Positions 8,250-16,778 of a stretch of DNA of 32,343 nucleotides are shown here, piece by piece. The position numbers and the translations under genes are program-made. The DNA lies in NCBI GenBank assembly GCA_900544195.1, contig UQUJ01000037.1, forward strand, positions 1 through 32,343. The letters are read 5' to 3'. Under the pieces are notes generated by a model, which saw nothing but the letters and a program-made list of their open reading frames with translations, was not told where the DNA came from and ran no database searches. Source of the stretch: an uncultured Alistipes sp. (lineage in GTDB: Bacteria; Bacteroidota; Bacteroidia; Bacteroidales; UBA932). Position 1 is the first letter of the stretch. Each line of letters opens with the position of its first letter.

Positions 8250-10073
8250 ATGAGAAAATATATTCTTATGCTTTTAGTTCCGGTCCTGTTTGCCGGCTGC
8301 AACTTCCTTGACCAGGATCCAGAGGAGCTCAATACTCTGGAAAAGGTGTTCTCCTCGCGTAATGACACCCGCAAGTGGTTCGCCAGAATGTACTCTTCCG
8401 ATTACTTCCCGCTTGAACTCTGGGGATCAGCCTACTATAACCACTACATGTTCGGAACTGACGATGCGAACAACGCTCTTGACTGGCATATTCCTCACGT
8501 TCTGAACGGTTCGGTCAGCCCGGAGACTCCAGTGACCTCGACTGACAAGTACTATTTCCAACTGTTCTATCAGGCCATCCGCCACTGCAACATATTCCTT
8601 GAGAATGTTGACAACTGCAAGGAACTTGATCCTGTCACAGAACTTCCGAGGATGAAGGCCGAGGCGCGTTTCATGCGGGCGATCTACCATTTCTGGATTC
8701 TTCGTGAATATGGCCCGATTCCGATAGTCGATAAGACGTTCATCTCCGAGAAACTTAGCAGGAGCAGCTATGACGAGTGCGTGGATTGGATCTGCGGCGA
8801 GATTGACGCGGCGATACCTTCAATGCTGGAGGAAAGGGTGGAGGATGACTATGGCTTCCCGACAAAAGGCGCGGCGATGGCCATGAAGGCAAGGATTCTT
8901 CTTTACGCGGCAAGCCCTCTTTTTAACGGCAACACCGTTTATGCCAACTGGAAGAACCATGACGGCAAACAGTTGATCAGCCAGACCTACGACAACGAGA
9001 AATGGAAGAAGGCCGCCGACGCCGCCAAGGCGGTGATCGATCTTGGCAAGTACGAGCTTCTGGAGCCGAAGGCCGAGGATGGTAAGCCGCTCACTTTTGA
9101 GGATTATGTCAAGAACTATCAGAAGATAACCACAACCTGGAATAAAGAACTGATCTGGGCTCGTCCGCAGGCCACCTATTGGTGGACAATGCAGTGTCTG
9201 CCGGCTTGCTTCCATTCGTGGAATGCGCGTGACGCCGTGAGCCTCAATCTTGCCAATGATTATTTCATGGCGGACGGTAGCGAGGCCAGGCCGTTGAAAG
9301 AGTGGTTTGACAACAAGCAGTGGTCTTCCGAGGATGATGTGGAGCACGGTACGATCAAGAACACGTTCTGGATGTTTGTCGGCAGAGAGCCGAGGTTCTA
9401 TGCCTCCACGCATTTCCCGAACCAGCGTCTTGACCGCTACACCCACCCTGACATGAGAAACCAGGACGGTTCCGGAGTGATGACCACAATCGAGTTCTGG
9501 AACAAAGGCAACGCCGGCAAAAGCCGCTCGACCGGAGATCATAACTCCACGGGTCTCTCTCCTCAGAAGAACATACCTCTGTCGGCCTATTCGGACAAAG
9601 GAAAGGGCGAGTGCATCTCCAGTCAGATACCGTTCCCGGTCATTCGTCTCGGAGAAATCTATCTTGACTACTGCGAGGCTATGAATGAATATGCCGGAGC
9701 GGCATCCCATTCAACGATACTTCCTTACCTGAACGAGATTCGCAAGAGAGCGGGGATTCCTGAATATAAAGGGACTTACACCAAAGAACAGATGAGACAT
9801 ATGCTCATGAAGGAGCGCCGTGTCGAACTGGCATGGGAGTGCCACCGTTACTTTGACGTGCGCCGTTGGTTCATAGCCCATGGGGATAATGGTGTCCTCA
9901 ACACCCCGGTCTATGGCTTCAACGTCGCCGAGGGAGAGAATGCGACCGACCCTAAGTTCTTCACGATGACTGAAGGAATGCCGCGAATCTTCCGTATGGA
10001 GCACTATCTGGCACCGATCAAGGCTTCGGAAGTGGCGTACAACACCAATCTGGTGCAGGCTCCGTTCTATTAG
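8250..10073 (+). CDS. susD: SusD-like surface glycan-binding lipoprotein
   Basis: This 607-residue lipoprotein is the extracellular lid of the SusC transporter, capturing glycan and handing it to the barrel. The signal peptide ends in FAGC with Cys17 as the lipidated residue, and the mature protein opens with NFLDQDPEE, a typical SusD beginning. TPR-like helices follow (AEARFMRAIYHFWILREYGP and KAARILLYAASPLFNG-like segments), and the C-terminal half has the family phrase MKERRVELAWECHRYFDVRRW. It sits 13 bases after susC, the usual arrangement, and is almost certainly co-transcribed with it. The ligand is not predictable from sequence alone. Confidence 0.95.
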   Translation: MRKYILMLLVPVLFAGCNFLDQDPEELNTLEKVFSSRNDTRKWFARMYSSDYFPLELWGSAYYNHYMFGTDDANNALDWHIPHVLNGSVSPETPVTSTDKYYFQLFYQAIRHCNIFLENVDNCKELDPVTELPRMKAEARFMRAIYHFWILREYGPIPIVDKTFISEKLSRSSYDECVDWICGEIDAAIPSMLEERVEDDYGFPTKGAAMAMKARILLYAASPLFNGNTVYANWKNHDGKQLISQTYDNEKWKKAADAAKAVIDLGKYELLEPKAEDGKPLTFEDYVKNYQKITTTWNKELIWARPQATYWWTMQCLPACFHSWNARDAVSLNLANDYFMADGSEARPLKEWFDNKQWSSEDDVEHGTIKNTFWMFVGREPRFYASTHFPNQRLDRYTHPDMRNQDGSGVMTTIEFWNKGNAGKSRSTGDHNSTGLSPQKNIPLSAYSDKGKGECISSQIPFPVIRLGEIYLDYCEAMNEYAGAASHSTILPYLNEIRKRAGIPEYKGTYTKEQMRHMLMKERRVELAWECHRYFDVRRWFIAHGDNGVLNTPVYGFNVAEGENATDPKFFTMTEGMPRIFRMEHYLAPIKASEVAYNTNLVQAPFY

Positions 10074-10115
10074 TGGCCGCCCTTAGTGAGGTGGCTTGCC
10101 GGACGCGGCCACCTC
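10074..10115 (+). promoter_or_regulatory. Two mutually exclusive RNA hairpins after susD
   Basis: Starting right after the susD stop codon, TGGCCGC (10074-10080) can pair with GCGGCCA (10105-10111), while GAGGTGGC (10088-10095) can pair with GCCACCTC (10108-10115). Both stems are perfect and both use 10108-10111, so only one can form at a time. No T-tract follows, so it is not a simple terminator. A role in mRNA processing, 3'-end protection of susCD or attenuation is inferred. Confidence 0.4.
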
Positions 10116-10161
10116 TGTGGGTTTGAGTAACGTATTAACCAAGATTATTAACATCACAGAA

Positions 10162-11871
10162 ATGAAAAAGATTATATCATCCATATTGCTGCTCGCTGGA
10201 GTGACAGTCGCTTCCTGTACGGTCGAACTGCCAAGGCCGGATGTCGTTCCTGACCCGGCATTCTCCTTGTCCGGCCTGCAGAAGACAGCCACGATAAGTT
10301 CGTACGAGACTACGGATGTGACCGTTACCGTAAAACGTACATATGGCGTGTCAAAGGAGCTTATGCTGAATCTTTCCGTGGATGGGGCGGAAATTGATTC
10401 ATACAACGAGATTTACTCCACAGGTTTCAGACAGATGGATTCCAAGTATTACACTATGCCTGAATCCGTTACATTCGCGCCTAACACCCAGAAGGCGGAA
10501 TTTGTCGTAACGATCAAGACCGCCGAGCTTGTGAGGGACAACGGAAAGGGGGCCGAGAATCTTCTTATTCCTGTAGTCCTCACGGGAGCCTCTATGGAGG
10601 TGGCCGATTTTGGTTCTATGGGATCGATACTTATAGGATTGACGACCTCTGAGCCTACAATCATTGTCGATGTGCCGGAGACTCCGGAAGTCTTGTCTTT
10701 CCTGTCCATAGATCCGCTTGACCAGACTGTGACAATTAAGGCCGGTACCAATTTCAATAACCTTGACACCAAGAGAGTGAGTATCAAGATTGCCGATGAC
10801 AAAGTGGCTGAATTCAATGCCGCCAACGGAACCTCGTATGAACCAATCCCTTCGTCATGCTACAAGGTCTCCGACGGCACATTCAATCCGGAACAGATGA
10901 CCTTTGAGGATGTCATCTCATTCAGCAGCAAAGGAATGGCAGAAGGCAAGGAATATCTTTGCCCTATTGTACTTGAACAGACAGGTGGCTATGTGGTGGA
11001 GCAATCCTCCCCGGTCTACGTGATCGCCAGTCTGACATCCCTTAGGGCATGGACTCCGGAGGCCGTGGGCAAGCAGGTTCTTCCGTCCTACCGGAAAGGA
11101 AGTGTCACGATCCAGATGAACGCCCCGCTGTCCAACGACCTTCAGGTTTCGTTTAAGTATGATCCGGAGGCTGTGAGCGCCTACAATGCCGCCAACGGCA
11201 CGTCTTACAAGACATTTGATGTCTCCAAGGTGTCGGTCGGCGAGGCGAGCATCAAGGCGGCGTCCAAAAAGGCTACAGTTGAATTCGCGGTAGATGCATC
11301 CGCTATGCCGTATGACGGAGAGGACGCCTATATGGTGGCGCTGACGGTTGATCAGGACAAATTCCCTAAAGGAACATTGTTTGACGAAGGCAGGCAGACT
11401 GTGTTCTTTGAGGTCGTGAAGACGATCACCGGAGACTATGTCAAGACTGTCGAAGGTGTCCAGTGGGAGTTCAACCTGACTGTCGGAGAGGATGCGACTT
11501 TTGTGGCGGCAAACAAAGGCGGTGGCGAGACGACCCAGAAAGTTACCGCGTTCACCGAGAATGAGACCGGCTATAACTCTTTCTCCAACAGAATCGACTT
11601 CACTGCCGGTTCTGCTCATGAAGGAGTTCCGCAGAGATATTACATAATCTACGGCGGAAAATGGAAGGATGGTGTCATCCTGTTTGACCTCAGCGAGGAA
11701 CCGGACAAGGACGGATTCTACAGGATGGTCAATGTGAGTGACCGTAGGACGGACGATGACTGGATCTGGAACAAGTCCAGATTCAACCCGGCTGACGGAA
11801 GCTGGGACCTTCAGATGGCGGTCTTTGGTTATTGGAACACCCGTAAGCTTTTCTGTAGGCTGACCCGATAG
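10162..11871 (+). CDS. DUF1735-type surface glycan-binding lipoprotein (SusE-position)
   Basis: I start this gene at the ATG at 10162, which gives MKKIISSILLLAGVTVASC, a clear lipoprotein signal with Cys19; upstream codons lack a signal. The mature protein has three successive beta-sandwich units of the DUF1735/BT_3987 N-terminal type. The second and third share the near-identical phrase F/Y-NAANGTSY, and the first has the related YNEIYSTGF. A different C-terminal domain (about the last 110 residues, aromatic-rich, with YYIIYGGKWKDG and a GYWN segment) may be the ligand-binding part. Position directly after susD matches SusE-like surface glycan-binding proteins. It is separated from susD by 88 bases that hold alternative hairpins, and is followed by a strong hairpin. 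Binding of glycan is inferred from position and family. Confidence 0.8.
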   Translation: MKKIISSILLLAGVTVASCTVELPRPDVVPDPAFSLSGLQKTATISSYETTDVTVTVKRTYGVSKELMLNLSVDGAEIDSYNEIYSTGFRQMDSKYYTMPESVTFAPNTQKAEFVVTIKTAELVRDNGKGAENLLIPVVLTGASMEVADFGSMGSILIGLTTSEPTIIVDVPETPEVLSFLSIDPLDQTVTIKAGTNFNNLDTKRVSIKIADDKVAEFNAANGTSYEPIPSSCYKVSDGTFNPEQMTFEDVISFSSKGMAEGKEYLCPIVLEQTGGYVVEQSSPVYVIASLTSLRAWTPEAVGKQVLPSYRKGSVTIQMNAPLSNDLQVSFKYDPEAVSAYNAANGTSYKTFDVSKVSVGEASIKAASKKATVEFAVDASAMPYDGEDAYMVALTVDQDKFPKGTLFDEGRQTVFFEVVKTITGDYVKTVEGVQWEFNLTVGEDATFVAANKGGGETTQKVTAFTENETGYNSFSNRIDFTAGSAHEGVPQRYYIIYGGKWKDGVILFDLSEEPDKDGFYRMVNVSDRRTDDDWIWNKSRFNPADGSWDLQMAVFGYWNTRKLFCRLTR

Positions 11872-11884
11872 GGTTGGTCGATAT

Positions 11885-11916
11885 GGCGACGGGCGTTACT
11901 TCGCCCGTCGCCTTTA
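11885..11916 (+). terminator. Strong intra-operon hairpin, probable partial terminator
   Basis: GGCGACGGGCG (11885-11895) pairs perfectly with CGCCCGTCGCC (11902-11912) across a 6-base loop, followed by TTTAT. The 11-bp GC-rich stem is strong but the T-tract is short, so read-through is likely. It falls between the transport/binding genes (susC, susD, DUF1735) and the enzyme genes, where partial termination would make more transporter than enzyme. Confidence 0.65.
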
Positions 11917-11981
11917 TGATTCAACAGGCGGTAAAAGATAAGTCGCCGCTGAGTTCGCGAAGATTGATAAGACTAAGAGAC

Positions 11982-13382
11982 ATGAGACTATATTCCCTGT
12001 TATCATCGTTATTGCTGGCCACTTTTGTGGCCGTTTCGTGTTCGGGTAAGGATGAACCTATGATTGATTTTCCGGATGACCCGAATCCCGATAATCCCCC
12101 TACCGGACAGTATCTTTCTGGCATCATATTTAATCAGAACTTCGAGGATGACATCAACTTGACAAAGAACAGTGATGTCCCCGAGGATGGAAAATGGTAC
12201 TATGTCGGAGGATGGCGCGAATCTGGCGCAAAAGTTTCTCAGATAGACGGCTACGGCTACAAGGACAGCCGTTGTCTTTGCATAGCGGCTCTTGACCATA
12301 CGGTCGATGTGGCTGTGGTGCAGAGAATCAAGGTGGTTCCGGGGAAGAATTACAAGGTGTCCGTCAAGATCAAGACAAGCGGAGTCAGCGGAGCCAATCC
12401 GGAGTCAGGAGCCTGTATATCCCTGAATTCCGCCTGGTCCTTGAAGTCCAAACGAGTCTATGGCACAACGGATTGGACTACCGTGAGTTTGGAGTTGGAA
12501 CCCGAGACTGACTATCTGGAGATAGCGTTGAGGCTTGGCGCCAACTGTGACGACGCGCGTGGCGTAGCCTATTTCGACAATGTGTCAATCTCCTATAACA
12601 ATGATCTGTATGTTCAGGAGAGTGAGCATCTTGTCTTGATGTGTGACAAGAAATATATCGCTATCTCTGAATCAATGATAGGAGAGTGGCTTTCAAAGCT
12701 GGACAAGGTCTATGAGGCTTATGTGGAGCTTTTTTCCGGAAGAAAACCGTATGGTGGGAATAAGATAAGAATCCGTTCAGGTTCCATCAACGCTTGGGCA
12801 TATGCCGGCAATCCTATCCAATGGAACGAGAATTATATTACCGAGACGCTGATGTCCGTGAAGGAAGGGGATTGGTGCTTCGGGCTCATGCACGAACTCG
12901 GCCATGATTTCGCTCCGGGACACTTCACGGAATTCAGCGCCACCTGCGCTTTTGACTTCAATGAGGAGGTAATGGCGAACTGGAGGATGTACTATGCCTT
13001 GGAAAAACTTGACGGAGTGGTCTTCAACAATGACAAGATCTATCACGGCAAGGAGGTTGTTGCCCTCTATAGATCGGACACGCCCAACTCCTATGACAAT
13101 ATCATAAAGGCCGGCAGGTGCGAGGAGATGGGCAATGGCCTTACCTATTGTCTATGGCGTATCCGTGACGCCTACGGATGGCAAGTGTGGATAGACACGT
13201 GGGACGAGATCTACAGGACAAGGATTAACTCGGTTATGGAAAGCTCGATGAATCAATGGCAGAAATTCGATTACCTGCTTACGATACTCAGCAAGCACAC
13301 TCCTGACGGACAGGATGTACGGGAGACATTCCCTGACGGCGAACTTGATCTTATTAAGAAATATCTTTCAACACAGAAATAG
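11982..13382 (+). CDS. M60-like zinc metallopeptidase lipoprotein, first copy
   Basis: Starting at the ATG at 11982 the protein has 466 residues and a lipoprotein signal ending AVSC (Cys20); the longer frame from 11874 would lack a signal. An acidic, proline-rich linker follows, then a jelly-roll carbohydrate-binding-like domain (about 45-206, ending AYFDNVSISYNN, typical of CBM4/CBM9-like sandwiches). The catalytic domain has the zinc motif HELGH (304-308) and the downstream glutamate in NEEVMAN (328/329), fitting the M60 gluzincin pattern HExxH-x(8-28)-E. M60-like proteases of gut bacteria cut O-glycosylated proteins such as mucins; this role is inferred here. The next gene is a paralogue 6 bases downstream. 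An uncharacterized gluzincin family related to M60 is the main alternative. Confidence 0.75.
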   Translation: MRLYSLLSSLLLATFVAVSCSGKDEPMIDFPDDPNPDNPPTGQYLSGIIFNQNFEDDINLTKNSDVPEDGKWYYVGGWRESGAKVSQIDGYGYKDSRCLCIAALDHTVDVAVVQRIKVVPGKNYKVSVKIKTSGVSGANPESGACISLNSAWSLKSKRVYGTTDWTTVSLELEPETDYLEIALRLGANCDDARGVAYFDNVSISYNNDLYVQESEHLVLMCDKKYIAISESMIGEWLSKLDKVYEAYVELFSGRKPYGGNKIRIRSGSINAWAYAGNPIQWNENYITETLMSVKEGDWCFGLMHELGHDFAPGHFTEFSATCAFDFNEEVMANWRMYYALEKLDGVVFNNDKIYHGKEVVALYRSDTPNSYDNIIKAGRCEEMGNGLTYCLWRIRDAYGWQVWIDTWDEIYRTRINSVMESSMNQWQKFDYLLTILSKHTPDGQDVRETFPDGELDLIKKYLSTQK

Positions 13383-13388
13383 TATCAG

Positions 13389-14720
13389 ATGAGAATCCCG
13401 TTATTAGCGGCGGCGATCATGCTGCCCATGGCAACCGCAGTACTGGCCTGCGGGGAGAAGAAGGCCTGTTCCTATGAAGAGAATTTCAGCACGGATGTTC
13501 TGGGGGACGGTAGCTGGACGTTAGTGCTTGACGGTGAGGTTCCCGAGGGAGCCGCTGCATTTTGGAGACAGGAGGAAGGAATGGATGGCGGAGGATGTGT
13601 CTTCATCTCTTCTCCGGAACGAGCACAGGTGAGTGTCTGTCATGATGTTGAAGGACTTGATCCAGAGAGAATCTATCGCGTGTCTGCATTCCTCAAGACT
13701 TCTGGAGTGTCTGAAGGCCGTGGGGCGGTGTTGACAGTGGAGACTGAGAACACTGATCAGGAATGGAACGCTTCCGAATTCTGTTATGGCGACAGCGACT
13801 GGAAGAAAGTCTATGTGGATTTTGTGCCGGCCGCCACAGGCAAGGCTCAGATCAGATGCCGTCTTGGAGACCACGGAGGTACGTACAATGGAGGTACGGC
13901 TCACGGCAAGGTTTGGTGGGACTGCATTAGTTTGAGAGAGATCCTGCCGGAGGAGCTTTGCATCCGTGAGGGCAAGCATATTCGTCTGGCGCTCGACACC
14001 GACAAAGTCTGCGTGAGCGATTCCACTTTGGACAGTTGGCTGGCCAATCTTGACTCGGTCTACGAAAGTTACTCAAGGCTGGTCGGAGGCACTCCTTTCA
14101 ACGGTTCCAGGATCACCATCCTGACCACACCGGGAGTTGAGGCGGGCTATTGGGCGTTGGCAGGTAATCCGATCCTGTGGAACAACCATGTCGGCATTGA
14201 CAAGTCATTGCTGTCCACCAGAGATAATGGCGACTGGAATTTCGGTGTGATGCATGAGATCGGTCATACTTTTTCCGGATACTGTCGTCCCGACGGCTCA
14301 AGAACCAATTCCACATGGAACTGGAACGACGAGATATTCGCTAATTTCAGGATGTCTTACGCTCTGGAGGACTGTGGCGGCAGGATGGGACAGCGCGGTG
14401 TTTTCTACACCGGAGCGGAGAATATGGACTACTACAAGATTGCCTACGATGAGACCATCGGAGCCGGTGTCGCGAAGAACAACGGTGATGCCTTGCACTA
14501 CACTTTCATGAGAATTGCGAGAAAGTACGGTTGGAAGGTCTATGAGGAGGCATTCAGGCTGCTGTATGCGCTTGAAGAGGGTGAAACAGCCATGCTGAAG
14601 ACGGACTATGACAAATTCTGTTTTTTCCTGTCCTATGTCTCAAAGGCCGCCGGCGAGGATGTGTGCAAGACCTGCTACTCCCAGAAGGAACTTGAGTTGA
14701 TAGAAGAATCATTGAAGTAG
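13389..14720 (+). CDS. M60-like zinc metallopeptidase lipoprotein, second copy
   Basis: This 443-residue protein has a lipoprotein signal ending VLAC (Cys21), a carbohydrate-binding-like beta-sandwich (about 27-183), and a catalytic domain with HEIGH (289-293) and a third zinc ligand in NDEIFAN (Glu315). It is a paralogue of the preceding gene with the same layout. Shared landmarks are WALAGNPI-like versus WAYAGNPI, GDWNFGVMHE versus GDWCFGLMHE, and RMSYALE versus RMYYALE. The rest has diverged strongly, so the two probably have different substrates and are not a recent duplication. It lacks the long proline-rich linker of copy one. The gap to the GH97 gene is 2 bases, implying co-translation. 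Cleavage of O-glycoproteins is inferred from family and context. Confidence 0.75.
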   Translation: MRIPLLAAAIMLPMATAVLACGEKKACSYEENFSTDVLGDGSWTLVLDGEVPEGAAAFWRQEEGMDGGGCVFISSPERAQVSVCHDVEGLDPERIYRVSAFLKTSGVSEGRGAVLTVETENTDQEWNASEFCYGDSDWKKVYVDFVPAATGKAQIRCRLGDHGGTYNGGTAHGKVWWDCISLREILPEELCIREGKHIRLALDTDKVCVSDSTLDSWLANLDSVYESYSRLVGGTPFNGSRITILTTPGVEAGYWALAGNPILWNNHVGIDKSLLSTRDNGDWNFGVMHEIGHTFSGYCRPDGSRTNSTWNWNDEIFANFRMSYALEDCGGRMGQRGVFYTGAENMDYYKIAYDETIGAGVAKNNGDALHYTFMRIARKYGWKVYEEAFRLLYALEEGETAMLKTDYDKFCFFLSYVSKAAGEDVCKTCYSQKELELIEESLK

Positions 14721-14722
14721 AA

Positions 14723-16717
14723 ATGTTTACAAAATATATTAAGGCAAGTCTCGCTGTCCTTTCATTCCTTGTCGCCGTGTCTTGCGGGGTCAATGAATAT
14801 TCTCTGGAATCCCCCGACGGAAGAACCTGCGTCAAGGTTCTCTCAGGAGAGAGGCTGGAATATTCAATCACACATGACGGCTCCGTACTCATCTCTCCGT
14901 CCGCGATGGAGATGGAGTTTGTCACCGAAGGAAAGGTTCTCGGGAGGGACTCCGGAAAGATGAGGGTGCGTCGTCGCAGCGTCGAGGAGAGCGTGGAGGC
15001 CATGTTCTACAGACAAGCCGAGGTTTCAGGGAAGTGCAACGAGGCTGTTCTGTCATTTGGCGGCTGGTCATTGGAGATCCGGGCCTACGACAGCGGTGTG
15101 GCGTGGAGATTTGTCACTGATGGCTGTTTCGCCTCGGATTCCGTGGTCGTGCGCGGAGAGACCGAAGAGTTCAACCTGCCGTCGGACAGGATGGTATGGC
15201 TGAGTTACTCAGTGGGGAAAGATCCCTATGCGAACGCTTTCCAGAATGCCTATACTCATCAGAGAGTCAGCGAATTCGGAACCGAGTCTTCTTTGGCTTT
15301 CCTTCCGGTGGCCATCGAGTGTGACAACGGGGTGAAGGCTGTGGTCTGCGAGTCTGATCTGAAATCCTATCCCGGGATGTTCCTAAAGGGAACGGAAGGC
15401 GGATTCAAGGGCGAGTTCGCCTGTCTGCCGGACAGTTGCTACATCCATCCCGCGCGTTGCCAGAAGAAGATTGCCGCAAGGAAGGATGTGATCGCGAAGA
15501 CCTCCGCGCGAAGGACTTACCCGTGGCGGATTGTGGCGATTTCTGATGAAGACAAGGAACTGCCGGTCAATGACCTTGTCTATCTGTTGGCGGAGCCACG
15601 CGAAGGTGACCCGTCGGAGTGGGATTGGGTGAAGCCGGGTCTGTGTGCCTGGGAATGGTGGAACGACTGGGGGCTGACGGGAGTTGACTTCAAGCCGGGT
15701 GTCAACACCGAGACCTATTTCGCTTACATCGATTTCGCCGCCCGCCTCGGACTTCCCTACATTGTGATGGACGAAGGATGGTCGGCCAGGGATGACATCA
15801 TGTCGCTGCGTGAAGGCATAGACCTTGATTTGGTCAGGGTGGTTGAATATGCCGCCTCGCGTGGAGTCGGAGTTTTTATCTGGGCGGTTGCTAATGTCTT
15901 GGATGATAAACTGGAAGAGGCTGCGGCCTACTATTCTGGAATCGGGGTGAAAGGATTCAAGGTCGATTTCTTTGACAGGGATGACCAAGAATGCGTTGAC
16001 ATGGTCTACCGCATCGTGGAAGCGCTGGCAAGGCACAAGCTGATGGTGGATCTTCATGGAATATACAAACCTACGGGTTTGAACAGGACGTACCCTAACG
16101 CTGTGAATTTTGAAGGTGTTTACGGATTGGAGGAGGTGAAATGGGCCTCTCCGAAGTCTGTAGAGTACGATGTCACATTCCCGTTCATCCGTCAGATCCA
16201 AGGTCCGTCAGACTACACGCAGGGTTCTTACCGGAACGCCACGGAGGAGTCATTCCGTATAGATTGGCACAATCCTATGAGCAAGGGAACCAGAGCCCGT
16301 CAGGTGGCGGCCTATGTCGTGTTCGACTCGCCTTTGGCGATGATGTGTGACTCCCCGTCACTTTATCTGTCGGATCTGCCATGCTCGGAATTCATCGCCT
16401 CATTGCCGACGGTGTTTGATCGTACGGAAATCCTCGCCGGGGAGCTCGGCTCCTTCATCGTGACCGCAAGGGAGAAGGATGGTGCCTGGTACATCGGTGC
16501 CTTGACCGACTGGAATTCGCGCGAGATTGAAATCAGTCTGGATTTTCTTGATGCAGGGCGTGAATATTCATTGCGTTCCATTGAGGATTCCCCAGATTCT
16601 GATCTCAGTCCGGAAAAGTATGTCATCTCTGAAAACACCGTGGCCAGTGGAGGCACACTTGCCGTTCCGCTTGTTCCGGGAGGTGGTGCCTGTTATGTTA
16701 TGGCTCCTATTCGATGA
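14723..16717 (+). CDS. GH97 retaining alpha-galactosidase lipoprotein
   Basis: This 664-residue enzyme has a lipoprotein signal ending AVSC (Cys21) followed by the GH97 layout: N-terminal beta-super-sandwich (about 25-290, opening with YSLESPDGR), catalytic barrel (about 300-560) and C-terminal beta domain. KVDFFDRDD places Asp415 where retaining GH97 enzymes have their nucleophile, and GVYGLE gives Glu470 as acid/base candidate. These match, as I recall them, the published catalytic residues of the Bacteroides thetaiotaomicron alpha-galactosidase BT1871. The inverting SusB-type alpha-glucosidases lack that Asp, so alpha-galactosidase is the better call. Other family phrases are YIVMDEGWS and KPTGLNRTYPN. 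It should remove terminal alpha-galactose in the periplasm or at the outer membrane. The following gene is 61 bases away, with a possible extra promoter between. Confidence 0.88.
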   Translation: MFTKYIKASLAVLSFLVAVSCGVNEYSLESPDGRTCVKVLSGERLEYSITHDGSVLISPSAMEMEFVTEGKVLGRDSGKMRVRRRSVEESVEAMFYRQAEVSGKCNEAVLSFGGWSLEIRAYDSGVAWRFVTDGCFASDSVVVRGETEEFNLPSDRMVWLSYSVGKDPYANAFQNAYTHQRVSEFGTESSLAFLPVAIECDNGVKAVVCESDLKSYPGMFLKGTEGGFKGEFACLPDSCYIHPARCQKKIAARKDVIAKTSARRTYPWRIVAISDEDKELPVNDLVYLLAEPREGDPSEWDWVKPGLCAWEWWNDWGLTGVDFKPGVNTETYFAYIDFAARLGLPYIVMDEGWSARDDIMSLREGIDLDLVRVVEYAASRGVGVFIWAVANVLDDKLEEAAAYYSGIGVKGFKVDFFDRDDQECVDMVYRIVEALARHKLMVDLHGIYKPTGLNRTYPNAVNFEGVYGLEEVKWASPKSVEYDVTFPFIRQIQGPSDYTQGSYRNATEESFRIDWHNPMSKGTRARQVAAYVVFDSPLAMMCDSPSLYLSDLPCSEFIASLPTVFDRTEILAGELGSFIVTAREKDGAWYIGALTDWNSREIEISLDFLDAGREYSLRSIEDSPDSDLSPEKYVISENTVASGGTLAVPLVPGGGACYVMAPIR

Positions 16718-16724
16718 TTTTTGT

Positions 16725-16732
16725 TATTTTTG
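16725..16732 (+). promoter_or_regulatory. Possible internal promoter -7 element before the esterase
   Basis: TATTTTTG matches TAnnTTTG in the 61-base gap between the GH97 and esterase genes, the only sizeable gap in the enzyme half of the PUL. Start of transcription would fall near 16739, about 40 bases before the ATG at 16779. No -33 element is evident and the site is T-rich, so the call is tentative. Confidence 0.3.
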
Positions 16733-16778
16733 GTAAGTGTTATGATCACTTGATGTCTGCATTAAAATTTTGAATGAT

